From Natrinema longum (GTDB lineage Archaea; Halobacteriota; Halobacteria; Halobacteriales; Natrialbaceae), in contig NZ_CP071463.1 in NCBI RefSeq assembly GCF_017352095.1, positions 186,001 through 250,000 on the forward strand: a stretch of 64,000 nucleotides of DNA. The letters run 5' to 3'. The notes beneath the pieces were generated by a model. It ran no database searches. It was given only the letters and a program-made list of their open reading frames with translations, and was not told where the DNA came from. Positions 20,797-29,243 of the stretch are shown here, in pieces (the stretch's first letter is position 1; the number at the start of each line of letters is the position of its first letter). Both the position numbers and the translations under genes were made by a program.

Positions 20797-21009
20797 GCGC
20801 GTGCGACCTGAGAGTGGTACCGTTCGACCATACTGTACGGAAAGTTACAAAACCGACGTTGAGCGAGGTTCATCACTCACGGCCGGTTTCCCGTGCATCG
20901 CCGAACAAGCCCCGGTTCACCAGCACTCTCCTCAACTGTCGTTTTGAAACGATCTCGATAAATTATCAAATTTGCGATAGTTTTATTGCTGTTGCCGGAT
21001 CGACTCGCA

Positions 21010-21735
21010 ATGACGATACTGGAGACACGAACTATGAACCCGAGCACTCCCGGTACCCCACGAGACCAGCCGAATCGGACGACCAGCGATCGGACCGACC
21101 GACCGCAGTCGGATCAACTACGCCCCATGTCGGCCGAAGAGATCGCCGATTCGTACGGGGACGTAGCTGACGAACTCGCTCGATGGAGTCGACTCGAGCG
21201 ACTCTTTGCGGGTCGATACCGTCGCCGACAGTTCGAGAACGCGGCCGGACGAGTCCTCGATGTCGCCTGTGGGACGGGCCGGAACTTCCGATATCTCACC
21301 ACGGCTACGGACGTCGTCGGCATCGACATCAGCGACGAGATGCTCGCTCACGCCCGTGACGAACTCGACGGCCTCGCTCTGGATGGCACCCTCCACCGGA
21401 TGGACGCACAGGCACTCGCGTTCCCTGCCGACAGCTTCGATACCGTCATTTCGTCGTTTGCCACGTGCACGTTCCCGGACCCAATCACGGCCCTCCGAGA
21501 GCTGCAGCGAGTCTGCAAACCGGGCGGTCAGCTACTGTTTCTCGAACATAGTCGCAGCGACGTGGCACCGCTTGCCTGGCTCCAGGACTGGCGCGCCGAG
21601 TCCCACTACCAAACGGCCGGCTGCCAACTGAATCACGAGCCACTGGAAACCGTTCAGAAAACGGAACTCGTGATCGAGAAGACCGACGAGCAACTCTTCG
21701 GACTCGTCACCGGGATCGAAGCCACCCCTCCCTGA
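21010..21735 (+). CDS. class I SAM-dependent methyltransferase
   Basis: A 241-residue protein. After a polar Pro/Thr/Arg-rich leader (about 30 residues), the MSAEEIADSYGDVADELARW segment leads into the Rossmann core. Motif I is VLDVACGTGRNFRYL, the acidic loop is VVGIDISDEML, motif II is FDTVISSFATCTFPDP, and the post-motif is LRELQRVCKPGGQLLFLEHSRS. This resembles UbiE/phosphatidylethanolamine N-methyltransferase-type enzymes. The substrate is unknown. I chose ATG 21010 because an AT-rich gttttattg TATA lies about 27 bases upstream; the palindrome-like TATCAAATTTGCGATA just before it may be an operator. Confidence 0.85.
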   Translation: MTILETRTMNPSTPGTPRDQPNRTTSDRTDRPQSDQLRPMSAEEIADSYGDVADELARWSRLERLFAGRYRRRQFENAAGRVLDVACGTGRNFRYLTTATDVVGIDISDEMLAHARDELDGLALDGTLHRMDAQALAFPADSFDTVISSFATCTFPDPITALRELQRVCKPGGQLLFLEHSRSDVAPLAWLQDWRAESHYQTAGCQLNHEPLETVQKTELVIEKTDEQLFGLVTGIEATPP

Positions 21736-21742
21736 CGAATCG

Positions 21743-23428
21743 ATGACTCGAGAACGACTCCGCTCGAGAAAACGCGGTAAGGACCGACCCACCAGGCGAC
21801 GGTTCCTCGGTGGACTCGGTGGCATCGGTCTCGCCAGTCTCGCTGGTCGAGCGAGCGCCACTATCGGATCCGTCCCCGATTCCCCACCGGGAGATGACGG
21901 CCAGTTCGGTGCCCCGGACGAACTCGAGGCGTTCGTCGACGATGTACTGGCACGCCGAATCGGGAACGTCACTCCTGGCGCGAGCGTTGCCATCGTCGAG
22001 GGTGACACACCCCTCCTCACCAAGGGATACGGCGAGGCTGACGTGGACACTGGAGTCCCAGTTACGGCTGACGAGACCCCGTTCCGTGTCGGATCGGTCG
22101 GCAAACTGGTGACCTACACTGCGGTCATGCAAGGGGTCGAACGAGGAGTCGTTGAGCTCGACGAAGACGTCAACACGTATCTCGAAGACTCCGCGGTTAC
22201 GGTTCCAGAGACGTACGACGCCCCAGTGACGCTGCGGCATCTCGGAACCCACACCGCCGGCTTCGAGTCGGCCCTCGATCCCGAAGTCGTCACCGATCGA
22301 GACGCGCTCGTCCCGTTAGGCAGGCTTCTCGCTGCCCACCAGCCGTCCCGTGTACGCCCACCGGGCGAAACCGTGGGATACTCGAACTATGGTGCAGCCC
22401 TCGCCGGACATATCGTCGCCGAAGTCCACGACACAACGTTCGAGGAGTACGTCCAGTCGGAACTCTTCGAGCCGCTCGAGATGGGTCACAGCACGTTCGC
22501 TCAACCAGTCCCGGACGGCCACCCCGGTGACCTCGCGGCTGGCCACACGCGAGACGGCGAGACGTTCACGACCACAGACGAGGTATTCATCAACATGCGC
22601 CCCGCGGGAGCGATGAGCGCGACGGCGAACGATATGGCTGCGTTCATGAGCGCACATCTCGGTGCCGGTGCGGTCGGCGACACGCGAATCTTGAATGCGG
22701 ACACGGCGAGGACGATGCACGACCGCCACCACGTGCGCCATCCGGCGGTCACCAACTGGCGATACGGGTTCCACGAGTACGGGGATCCGGACGGTGACCT
22801 TATCGGCCACTCGGGCGCGACGATCGATTTCACGAGTCAGCTCGTTCTCGCACCCGGCCACGACGTCGGGATCTTCGTCACTTACAATAGCAACAGCAGC
22901 CAGCCCCCTGGGGCCGTCGTCGATGAAATCATCGCCGAATACGACCTGCAACCATCCCCAACCACGGTCCCGCCGACGCCTGGCGATCAGGAACGTGCCA
23001 AGCGGGTTGCCGGTGAGTACAGCGTCACGAACCTTCCCCAGAGCGGTCCGCTTCAGGTGGTCGAGTTGTTGGCGCGCGTCTCTATTGAACCGGCAGGTAA
23101 CGGCCGTCTCCTCACTGAGACACTCGATGGAGACGCCCGGCAGTGGATCGAAACGAAGCCGTACGTGTATCGTGAAGACGGTGGCCACGACGTCCTGGCC
23201 TTCGAGGTCGCGGACGGCGACGTGGAGACGATGTACCTGAGCAGCGAACCCGCTGGGAGTTACGAGCCGGTCCCGTTCCACGAACGGCAACTCGTCACCG
23301 GTAGCGTCCTCGGCACCGCCCTCACCGGATTTGGACTCTCACTCGGCGGGTGGGGTGCGGTCGAAGGGTGGCGACGATGGACGGACCGAACCACTGACAG
23401 CGAGAACGACACGGAGGGAACCGGATGA
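21743..23428 (+). CDS. Tat-exported serine hydrolase (beta-lactamase/class C-like)
   Basis: A 561-residue secreted or membrane-anchored hydrolase. The Tat signal TRRRFLGGLGGIGL is at about residues 17-30. The beta-lactamase-type fold carries the catalytic S118-x-x-K121 (SVGK) and Y213-S-N (YSNYGA), with LGHSTFAQP-type middle blocks. A C-terminal beta domain (about 390-500) follows, and one membrane helix near residues 520-540. The family includes D-aminopeptidases, esterases and penicillin-binding-like proteins; halophilic archaea lack peptidoglycan, so the substrate is unknown. It is eight bases after the methyltransferase and overlaps the next gene by ATGA. Confidence 0.87.
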   Translation: MTRERLRSRKRGKDRPTRRRFLGGLGGIGLASLAGRASATIGSVPDSPPGDDGQFGAPDELEAFVDDVLARRIGNVTPGASVAIVEGDTPLLTKGYGEADVDTGVPVTADETPFRVGSVGKLVTYTAVMQGVERGVVELDEDVNTYLEDSAVTVPETYDAPVTLRHLGTHTAGFESALDPEVVTDRDALVPLGRLLAAHQPSRVRPPGETVGYSNYGAALAGHIVAEVHDTTFEEYVQSELFEPLEMGHSTFAQPVPDGHPGDLAAGHTRDGETFTTTDEVFINMRPAGAMSATANDMAAFMSAHLGAGAVGDTRILNADTARTMHDRHHVRHPAVTNWRYGFHEYGDPDGDLIGHSGATIDFTSQLVLAPGHDVGIFVTYNSNSSQPPGAVVDEIIAEYDLQPSPTTVPPTPGDQERAKRVAGEYSVTNLPQSGPLQVVELLARVSIEPAGNGRLLTETLDGDARQWIETKPYVYREDGGHDVLAFEVADGDVETMYLSSEPAGSYEPVPFHERQLVTGSVLGTALTGFGLSLGGWGAVEGWRRWTDRTTDSENDTEGTG

Positions 23429-23829
23429 CGGACCACACCTCGAGGAACCCAGCGTCACGGTCGGACGAAGACGGCTCCTGGACCACAGTTCGACGCGGCC
23501 TTCAACGCCGTCTGACCAGCCTCGCGTGGCTCGCCAGAGCAGCGGGGGTCGGACTGAGTAGCGTCTCGGTCGGCTTCGTCTCGATCTTTCTGCTCGTCCT
23601 CGAGCGCGGCGGCGAACTCACACTTATCACACGGCCACTCCCGATGCGAATCGCGCTCGCGGTTCCTCCCCTGATCGCGATCCTCGCGCTCGCGACGACT
23701 GCTGGTGCGATACTCGGATGGCGGAACCGCTACTGGTCACTATCCGCCCGTATCCACCAGACGATACTGGCACTTCTCGGTCTCGGCTTCACCTGGCAGC
23801 TCCACGTCCTCGGCTTCACCGCGCTCTAA
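23425..23829 (+). CDS. membrane partner of the serine hydrolase
   Basis: A 134-residue protein with three hydrophobic helices, about residues 36-60, 74-97 and 110-131, after a polar N-terminus. It overlaps the serine hydrolase stop by four bases. Related hydrolases often end in several membrane helices within a single chain, so this may be a separated C-terminal membrane domain that docks to the single helix of the hydrolase. That relation is inference. It is the last gene of the three-gene unit beginning at 21010. Confidence 0.7.
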   Translation: MTDHTSRNPASRSDEDGSWTTVRRGLQRRLTSLAWLARAAGVGLSSVSVGFVSIFLLVLERGGELTLITRPLPMRIALAVPPLIAILALATTAGAILGWRNRYWSLSARIHQTILALLGLGFTWQLHVLGFTAL

Positions 23830-24076
23830 CCGGTCTCTCCAACGGTACTGTTCTTCGACTGGGGTCTCTCGGCCGGTAGGGTTCGCCGTGAGCGATACGT
23901 GAGGACGGGGGTGTGTCGCTAGTGACGAGTCCGAGAACCGCCAGTGTGGCGCTGAAACTACACTAATTGACACCTCTGCAAGACTTGACCGACAACACCA
24001 CAACACCGACTCACTCGATCCGGATAGAACTGGATATTCGTAAACACCTAGTAGCAGGAGTACTTCATACCGAGCA

Positions 24077-24532
24077 ATGACCTACGAACACCTCGATTCG
24101 GATCTCGTGAACGAACTGCTCAACGACGGTCGGGCGAGCCTCCGCAGCCTCGCCGAAGAACTCGACGTCTCCGTGACCACCGTTTCGAACCATCTCTCGG
24201 ATCTCGAGGAGGAGGGCGTGATCGAGGGCTACACCCCGAAGATCGACTACGATGCGGTCGGTTACGACGTCACCGCCGTCATGCAACTCAAAGCCGAGGG
24301 GAACGCCCTGCCCGAAATCACGGAGACGTTGAAAGATCACCGCCAGATGATCTCCGTCTACGAGGTCACGGGGGATTACGACGTGATCGCGATCGGGAAG
24401 TTCAAAGACACCGACGACATGAACGATCAGATCAAGATGTTGATCACGGACCCCGACATCAATCAGTCGAATACGAGTATCGTCCTCAACGCAGTCTCGG
24501 AAAACGAGCAGTTCGAACTCGACACGGAGTGA
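24077..24532 (+). CDS. Lrp/AsnC family transcriptional regulator
   Basis: A 151-residue protein with the standard two-domain plan. An N-terminal winged helix has recognition-helix region [31 protein letters not shown] (about residues 22-52). A C-terminal RAM/ligand domain contains [23 protein letters not shown] and the final beta strand [14 protein letters not shown]. Such proteins sense amino acids or act as global feast/famine regulators and may bind as octamers. It has no operon partner. The regulator target cannot be assigned from the neighbours. Confidence 0.92.
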   Translation: MTYEHLDSDLVNELLNDGRASLRSLAEELDVSVTTVSNHLSDLEEEGVIEGYTPKIDYDAVGYDVTAVMQLKAEGNALPEITETLKDHRQMISVYEVTGDYDVIAIGKFKDTDDMNDQIKMLITDPDINQSNTSIVLNAVSENEQFELDTE

Positions 24533-24600
24533 TCCACGTCGGGTTGTAACGCCTCGATCGGATCCGTTCCGATCGACGAGTTGGCCGGGTTGGTTTCACA

Positions 24601-24638
24601 GTCCCGACCGTTTCGATCGATCGGGGGAGGGTCGGGAC
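24601..24638. terminator. hairpin between convergent genes
   Basis: GTCCCGACC and GGTCGGGAC form a nine-pair stem around a roughly 20-base loop, followed on the plus strand by GGTTCCCTTTT. It lies between the 3' ends of the Lrp and SDR genes and could terminate transcription from either side. Confidence 0.5.
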
Positions 24639-24738
24639 GGTTCCCTTTTGCTACCTCGTTGGCGAGACGTCCGCCCAACGGTCGACGGAGTGGGGCTCGT
24701 CCAGTTGACGGGCATAATTCGGCGTCCGGAAGCACCGG

Positions 24739-25515
24739 CTACACGTCGTGGTCTTCCTCGATCTGCGGGACGCCCTGAGCAGTGATGGTTTCGCCGACCA
24801 CGTACGACGAGGCGGGGCTGACGAGGAACTGGGTGAGGTCGGCGATCTCCTCGACGGTGCCGATCCGGCGGGCGACCTCCTCGCGGTCGATGTCGTCCGC
24901 GGAGACGCCCATCTGACTCTCGACGCCCGGCGTCGCGACGAAGCCGGGCGCGATGCAGTTGACCCGAACGTCGTCGTCGGCCCACTCGTAGGAGAGCGTC
25001 GTCGTCAGGTTGATGACCGCGGCCTTGGCCGCGCCGTAGGGACTCATCAGCGGCGAACCGCGCTGGCCCGCGACGCTGGCGAGGTTGATCACCGAGCCCC
25101 CGCCGTCCTTGAGGTACTCCGCGGCGGCGTGGGTACAGTGATAGGTGCCGTTGATGTTGATGTCGACGATCGTCTCCCAGCCGTTCGGGGAGATGTCGTC
25201 GAAGTCGGCCATGAACGAGGCCCCGGCGTTGTTGACCAGCACGTCGAGTCCGCCGAACTCCTCGACGGTAGCCTCGACCAGCGCCTCGACGGCCTCGCGA
25301 TCGGTCACGTCACACTCGACGGCCAGCGCTCGGCCGGGGCTGTCCCCGTCGTTGATCGCCTCGGCGACCGGATCGACGTTGTCCTGCTCGCGCGAGCAGA
25401 CGACCACGTCGACGCCGTCATCCGCGAACCGCTCGGCGATCGATCTCCCGATCCCGCTCGAGGACCCCGTAACGATGGCGACGTCGCCGTCGACGCTGAA
25501 CTGGTCGGTACTCAT
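24739..25515 (-). CDS. SDR family oxidoreductase (FabG-like)
   Basis: A 258-residue classical short-chain dehydrogenase. The cofactor motif is TGSSSGIGRSIA (about residues 16-27), with the adenine-side NNAG at 91-94. The catalytic Ser lies in SVAGQRGS, followed by the YGAAK pair (Tyr and Lys) and the IAPGFVATP loop. Family members use NAD(P)H to reduce 3-oxoacyl-CoA/ACP or oxidise sugars and alcohols; the substrate is not predictable. It is monocistronic and divergent from the hydroxy-acid oxidase gene. Confidence 0.9.
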   Translation of the reverse strand: MSTDQFSVDGDVAIVTGSSSGIGRSIAERFADDGVDVVVCSREQDNVDPVAEAINDGDSPGRALAVECDVTDREAVEALVEATVEEFGGLDVLVNNAGASFMADFDDISPNGWETIVDININGTYHCTHAAAEYLKDGGGSVINLASVAGQRGSPLMSPYGAAKAAVINLTTTLSYEWADDDVRVNCIAPGFVATPGVESQMGVSADDIDREEVARRIGTVEEIADLTQFLVSPASSYVVGETITAQGVPQIEEDHDV

Positions 25516-25688
25516 GCGCGATCACCTGTCACCGAACTCTCGGCCTGATCTATTACCATTGTTAGATCCACTCGTACATTTGCAGTAACTGTTAATAAAT
25601 ATGGGGATGGATACCGTACCGTTAAGTGGGTGGCAATCCCTGCCATAGATATTCACACGACGGCGCGGCCGTCACCGACACACCAGCT

Positions 25689-26894
25689 ATGACACCAGAT
25701 ACCCCCGACTACGGACCGGATCGACAGGCCGAGGTCTACCTCAGCGGGATGCTCGAGGACGAACCCCCCGAGTTTCCCGTCTCCTTCGAGGACCTCGAGG
25801 AACGCGCCCGCGAGGAGTTGAGCGAGGAGGCGTTCGCCTACGTCGCGGGCGGCGCGGGCTCGGAGTCGACGGTCGCGGCGAACGACCGCGCCTTCGACGA
25901 CTGGCAGATCGTCCCCCGAATCATGCGCGACGTTTCCGACCGGGATCTGTCGGTCGAACTCTTCGATCGCGAGTACCCCTCACCGGTCATGCTCGCGCCC
26001 ATCGGCGTCCAGTCGATCGTCCACGAGGACGCCGAACTGGCCGTCGCTCGCGCGGCGAGCGACCTCGAGGTCCCGATGATCTGTAGCTCCGTCTCCTCGT
26101 ATTCGATCGAGGAGGTCGGCGACGAACTCGGCGAGAGCCCGGGCTGGTTCCAACTCTACTGGAGTTCCGATCGGTCGGTCGCGGCGAGCTTTCTCGAGCG
26201 CGCCGAGGACGCTGGCTACGAGGCCGTCGTCGTTACGCTCGACACCCCGAAGATGGGGTGGCGGGAACGCGACATCGAACTCGGTTACCTGCCCTTCCTC
26301 GAGGCCCAGGGCGTGAAGAACTATTTCGAGGATCCGGCCTTCCGCGACCGCCTCGACGGAGCCGATCCGTGGGAGAACCAGGAGGAGGCGATCGCGTCCT
26401 GGCAGGCGTGTTTCGGCGACGCCTCGCTGACCTGGGACGACCTCGAGTGGCTCCAGGACCGGACCGACCTCCCGATCGTCATCAAAGGCGTGCTCCACCC
26501 CGACGACGCCCGCGAGGCGGTCGAGCGCGGCGTCGACGGGCTGATCGTCTCGAACCACGGCGGCCGACAGGTCGACGGCGCGATTCCGGCCCTGGACGCG
26601 CTGCCCGAGGTCGTCGACGCGGTCGACGATGCGACCGGCGGCGATCGCGAGGTTCCCGTCCTCTTCGACAGCGGCATCCGCCGGGGGAGCGACGTCGTCC
26701 GGGCGGTCGCGCTCGGTGCCGACGCCGTCCTGCTGGGTCGACCGTACGCCTACGGACTCGGCATCGGTGGCGAAGACGGCGTTCGGGCCGTCCTCGAGAA
26801 CCTGCTCGCCGATCTCGACCTGACGGTGGGGCTCTCGGGGTGTGCGTGCCTCGAGGAAATCGATCGGGCGACGATCCGGAGGGCCGACCGATGA
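25689..26894 (+). CDS. FMN-dependent alpha-hydroxy-acid oxidase
   Basis: A 401-residue TIM-barrel enzyme of the lactate oxidase/glycolate oxidase/lactate 2-monooxygenase group. The N-terminal FAYVAGGAGSE is typical. LAPIGVQSIVHEDAELAVARAA, the FMN-phosphate loop FDSGIRRGSDVVRAVALGADAVLLGRPYAYGL and the catalytic pair in VSNHGGRQVDG (His and Arg) are all visible, and IVIKGVL contributes the FMN-binding Lys. It oxidises 2-hydroxy acids to 2-oxo acids. The four-base overlap with the HAD gene suggests an operon, perhaps with the HAD enzyme removing a phosphate upstream of the oxidase. Confidence 0.9.
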   Translation: MTPDTPDYGPDRQAEVYLSGMLEDEPPEFPVSFEDLEERAREELSEEAFAYVAGGAGSESTVAANDRAFDDWQIVPRIMRDVSDRDLSVELFDREYPSPVMLAPIGVQSIVHEDAELAVARAASDLEVPMICSSVSSYSIEEVGDELGESPGWFQLYWSSDRSVAASFLERAEDAGYEAVVVTLDTPKMGWRERDIELGYLPFLEAQGVKNYFEDPAFRDRLDGADPWENQEEAIASWQACFGDASLTWDDLEWLQDRTDLPIVIKGVLHPDDAREAVERGVDGLIVSNHGGRQVDGAIPALDALPEVVDAVDDATGGDREVPVLFDSGIRRGSDVVRAVALGADAVLLGRPYAYGLGIGGEDGVRAVLENLLADLDLTVGLSGCACLEEIDRATIRRADR

Positions 26895-27616
26895 GCGATC
26901 GCTCGACGACCGACGGGGCGGACGAGCCCGGTCCCGAAGAGTGGGAGGCCGTCTTCTGGGACATCGGCGGCGTCATCCTCGCGCTGGACTCCGTCCAGGC
27001 GGCCCACGCCGAGTTCGTCGCGGACCTCTGTGACCGCCACGACGTCGACGCGACGGTCGAGGAAGCCGTCGAGACGTGGCGGACGACCGTGGGGGACTAC
27101 TTCCGCGAGCGCGACGGCACGGAATTCCGGTCCGCGCGCGAGGGGTACCACCGGGGCATCGAGGCCATCGTCGGCGAGGAGGTGCCACGAGAGGAGTGGA
27201 ACCCGCGATTCGAGGCGGTCGTCCGATCGTCCATCGAGCCGATTCCCGGCGCTCCCGAGGCGATCGAACGCCTGGCCGAGCTGGACCTCCACGTCGGCGT
27301 CGTCAGCGACGTCGACGACGCTGAGGGGCGACGGATGCTCGAGCGGTTCGACGTTCGCGACCACTTCGACTCGATCACGACCTCCGAGGAGGTCGGGCGC
27401 ACCAAGCCCGATCCGGTGATCTTCGAGACCGCACTCGAGAAGGCCGGCGTCGCGCCTGAACGATCCCTGATGATCGGCGACCGGTACGACCACGACGTGA
27501 AGGGGGCCGCCGACATGGGAATGCACGGCGTCGCCTTCGGTGCCGACGATGGTCCCGCAGTGGCCTATCGGATCGAGTCACCGGAAGACGTACTCGAGAT
27601 CGTCGACGAGGAGTGA
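26891..27616 (+). CDS. HAD-superfamily phosphatase
   Basis: A 241-residue haloacid dehalogenase-like protein. Motif I is slightly unusual, FWDIGGVIL, where the second Asp of DxDGV is replaced by Gly, as in some HAD proteins of the dehalogenase or epoxide-hydrolase N-domain type. Motif II is GVVSDVDD, motif III is the TKPDPVIF Lys, and motif IV is MIGDRYDHDVKGA. The cap is alpha-helical (residues about 35-105). The missing second Asp makes phosphatase action less certain. It is co-translated with the upstream oxidase (ATGA overlap). Confidence 0.85.
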   Translation: MSDRSTTDGADEPGPEEWEAVFWDIGGVILALDSVQAAHAEFVADLCDRHDVDATVEEAVETWRTTVGDYFRERDGTEFRSAREGYHRGIEAIVGEEVPREEWNPRFEAVVRSSIEPIPGAPEAIERLAELDLHVGVVSDVDDAEGRRMLERFDVRDHFDSITTSEEVGRTKPDPVIFETALEKAGVAPERSLMIGDRYDHDVKGAADMGMHGVAFGADDGPAVAYRIESPEDVLEIVDEE

Positions 27617-27793
27617 TCTTGAGGGGGTTCTCGGCCGGCGGCTGCTCCCCGTCGGTTCTCTCTCGAGATCCGTTATCGTCCGTCCGCACCCGTCGCGAAC
27701 GTGGTATTCGATAACTTACAACGGACAAACATTGTAAAAGATAGTTCGCGGCGTAACTATTTTCGTTAAGGGGTGTCATATTAGGACACGACA

Positions 27794-27874
27794 ATGCCAA
27801 CCGAGAACCGAACCGCGCGAGACGACGCCGTATCGGCCTATAACGCCGACAGTAGCACCCACTCGTTCCCATGA
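27794..27874 (+). CDS. 26-residue leader ORF overlapping the next start
   Basis: ATG 27794 opens MPTENRTARDDAVSAYNADS and six more codons, ending TGA 27872-27874 over the ATG (27871) of the kinase-like gene. GTTAAGG at 27765-27771 sits 23-29 bases before the mini-ORF, matching a leaderless start there. The arrangement is the same as in front of coxA, and suggests translational coupling. Confidence 0.45.
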   Translation: MPTENRTARDDAVSAYNADSSTHSFP

Positions 27875-28932
27875 GCGACGACTATTACGAGCGTCTCGTC
27901 GACGAGGACGCTCTGGTCGCGTATCTGGCGGATCACCTAGGCGACGTCGACGACTACGACATCGCTCGCCATCAGGAGGGGCACTCGAACGAAACCCTGT
28001 TCGTCACCTGGGGCGACCGCGAGCTCGTCATTCGACGGCCGCCGCCGGGCGAAACCGCCGATACGGCCCACGACGTTCTCCGGGAGTATCGCGTGACGAA
28101 CGCGGTGGCCGACACCGAGGTGCCGGTTCCGACGCCGATCCTCGCCTGTGACGACCACGACGTCATCGGGAGCGACTTCTACGTGATGGAGCAACTCGAG
28201 GGCGATGTCCTCAGAGAGGACGAACCCGACCGGTTCGCGACGCCCGACCACCGCGAGCGGATCGGCGAGGAACTCGTCGACACCCTGGCGACGATTCACG
28301 ACCTCGACTACGAGGCGATCGGGCTCGGCGAGTTCGGCCGGCCCGAGGGCTACACCCAGCGACAGGTCGATCGCTGGGGGAAACAGCTCTCGTGGGCGTT
28401 CGAGGTCACCGAGGACGAACGGGAGGTACCGATCCTCCACGAGGTCGGGGAGTGGCTCCGGAACAACGTGCCCGAGGACCATCCACACACGCTCGTCCAC
28501 GGGGATTACAAACTCGACAACGTCATGTTCGGCCCCGGAACGCCGCCGGAACTCGTCGGCGTCTTCGACTGGGAGATGGCCACGCTCGGCGACCCGCGTG
28601 CGGATCTGGGTTGGATGCTCTCCTACTGGCGCGACGCGAAAGACCCGGAGCCGACGATCCCCGAACTCACTACCCGGTTCATGGAACGGGAGGGCTACTC
28701 CAGCCGGGTCGATCTGGTCGACCGCTGGGAGTCACGAACCGGCTACGAGTTCGAGCACGAACGGTTCTATCGAACGCTGGCCGTCTACAAACTCGCCGGG
28801 CTCGGCGAGATGTTCTTCCGGCGCTATCTCGAGGGCAACAGCGACGACCCGATGTATCCCAAGATGGAGCGTCGGGTCCCCGGACTGGCGAAACGAGCAA
28901 AGCGGATCATCGACGGCGACGAGCCGTTATGA
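27871..28932 (+). CDS. aminoglycoside-phosphotransferase-like kinase
   Basis: A 353-residue protein of the APH/choline-kinase group. The phosphate-loop-like QEGHSNETLFV is at about residues 32-42, the ATP-anchoring strand is LVIRRPPPG, the catalytic loop is H210-G-D-Y-K-L-D-N, and the metal loop is DWEMATLGDP. It resembles the bacterial proteins annotated as phosphotransferase family linked with acyl-CoA dehydrogenases, which phosphorylate hydroxyacyl-CoA during beta-oxidation. No acyl-CoA dehydrogenase lies nearby here. The acetyl-CoA ligase starts about 300 bases downstream. Antibiotic resistance is an unlikely role. Confidence 0.85.
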   Translation: MSDDYYERLVDEDALVAYLADHLGDVDDYDIARHQEGHSNETLFVTWGDRELVIRRPPPGETADTAHDVLREYRVTNAVADTEVPVPTPILACDDHDVIGSDFYVMEQLEGDVLREDEPDRFATPDHRERIGEELVDTLATIHDLDYEAIGLGEFGRPEGYTQRQVDRWGKQLSWAFEVTEDEREVPILHEVGEWLRNNVPEDHPHTLVHGDYKLDNVMFGPGTPPELVGVFDWEMATLGDPRADLGWMLSYWRDAKDPEPTIPELTTRFMEREGYSSRVDLVDRWESRTGYEFEHERFYRTLAVYKLAGLGEMFFRRYLEGNSDDPMYPKMERRVPGLAKRAKRIIDGDEPL

Positions 28933-29190
28933 CATCCTCTCCGTGGTGAACGGTGGGGTTTCCTCCGTGGAGTCACGGCCCTGCTGATTCCCCGGAAGCG
29001 ACGTTCCCGTCACGGTGGACGGTACTCGGGTCCATGCGCCGTTCGTTGAGACGGTAGATCGCTCGGATTCGCCAGCGGACGCTCGTCCTCGAGGGGAGCA
29101 CGCTCGGCCAGTCACGCGTCGAAGACGACGGAGCCCGTCGACATCGCCGCCGACTTCTCGTTCGACGTTTCCGATCTCGGCCGGCACCGC
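28933..29190 (-). mobile_element. possible remnant of an IS200/IS605-type tnpB 3' end
   Basis: This 310-base gene-free stretch has a minus-strand tail reading ...GRACSPRGRASAGESE and ending in the ttcaccacggagaggatgtca block, next to a matching gtggggtttcctccgtgg segment. Both look like the right end of haloarchaeal tnpB/IS1341 elements as I remember them. No catalytic residues or intact frame survive. The assignment is weak; it could equally be plain intergenic DNA. Confidence 0.3.
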
Positions 29191-29243
29191 GACGGTGACG
29201 ACCTGTTGTTTGATGGTGGCATGTCGCTAACCTATGGGTGACA

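Noticed and set aside
27871-28932. Aminoglycoside resistance gene
   Set aside because: The fold is APH-like, but the closest pattern is the acyl-CoA-dehydrogenase-linked kinase group, and haloarchaea are not natural targets of most aminoglycosides.
29221-29241. Six-codon ORF (MSLTYG) just before the acetyl-CoA synthetase
   Set aside because: Too short, no convincing TATA at 25 bases, and its stop does not overlap the next start. Not comparable to the two mini-ORFs reported.
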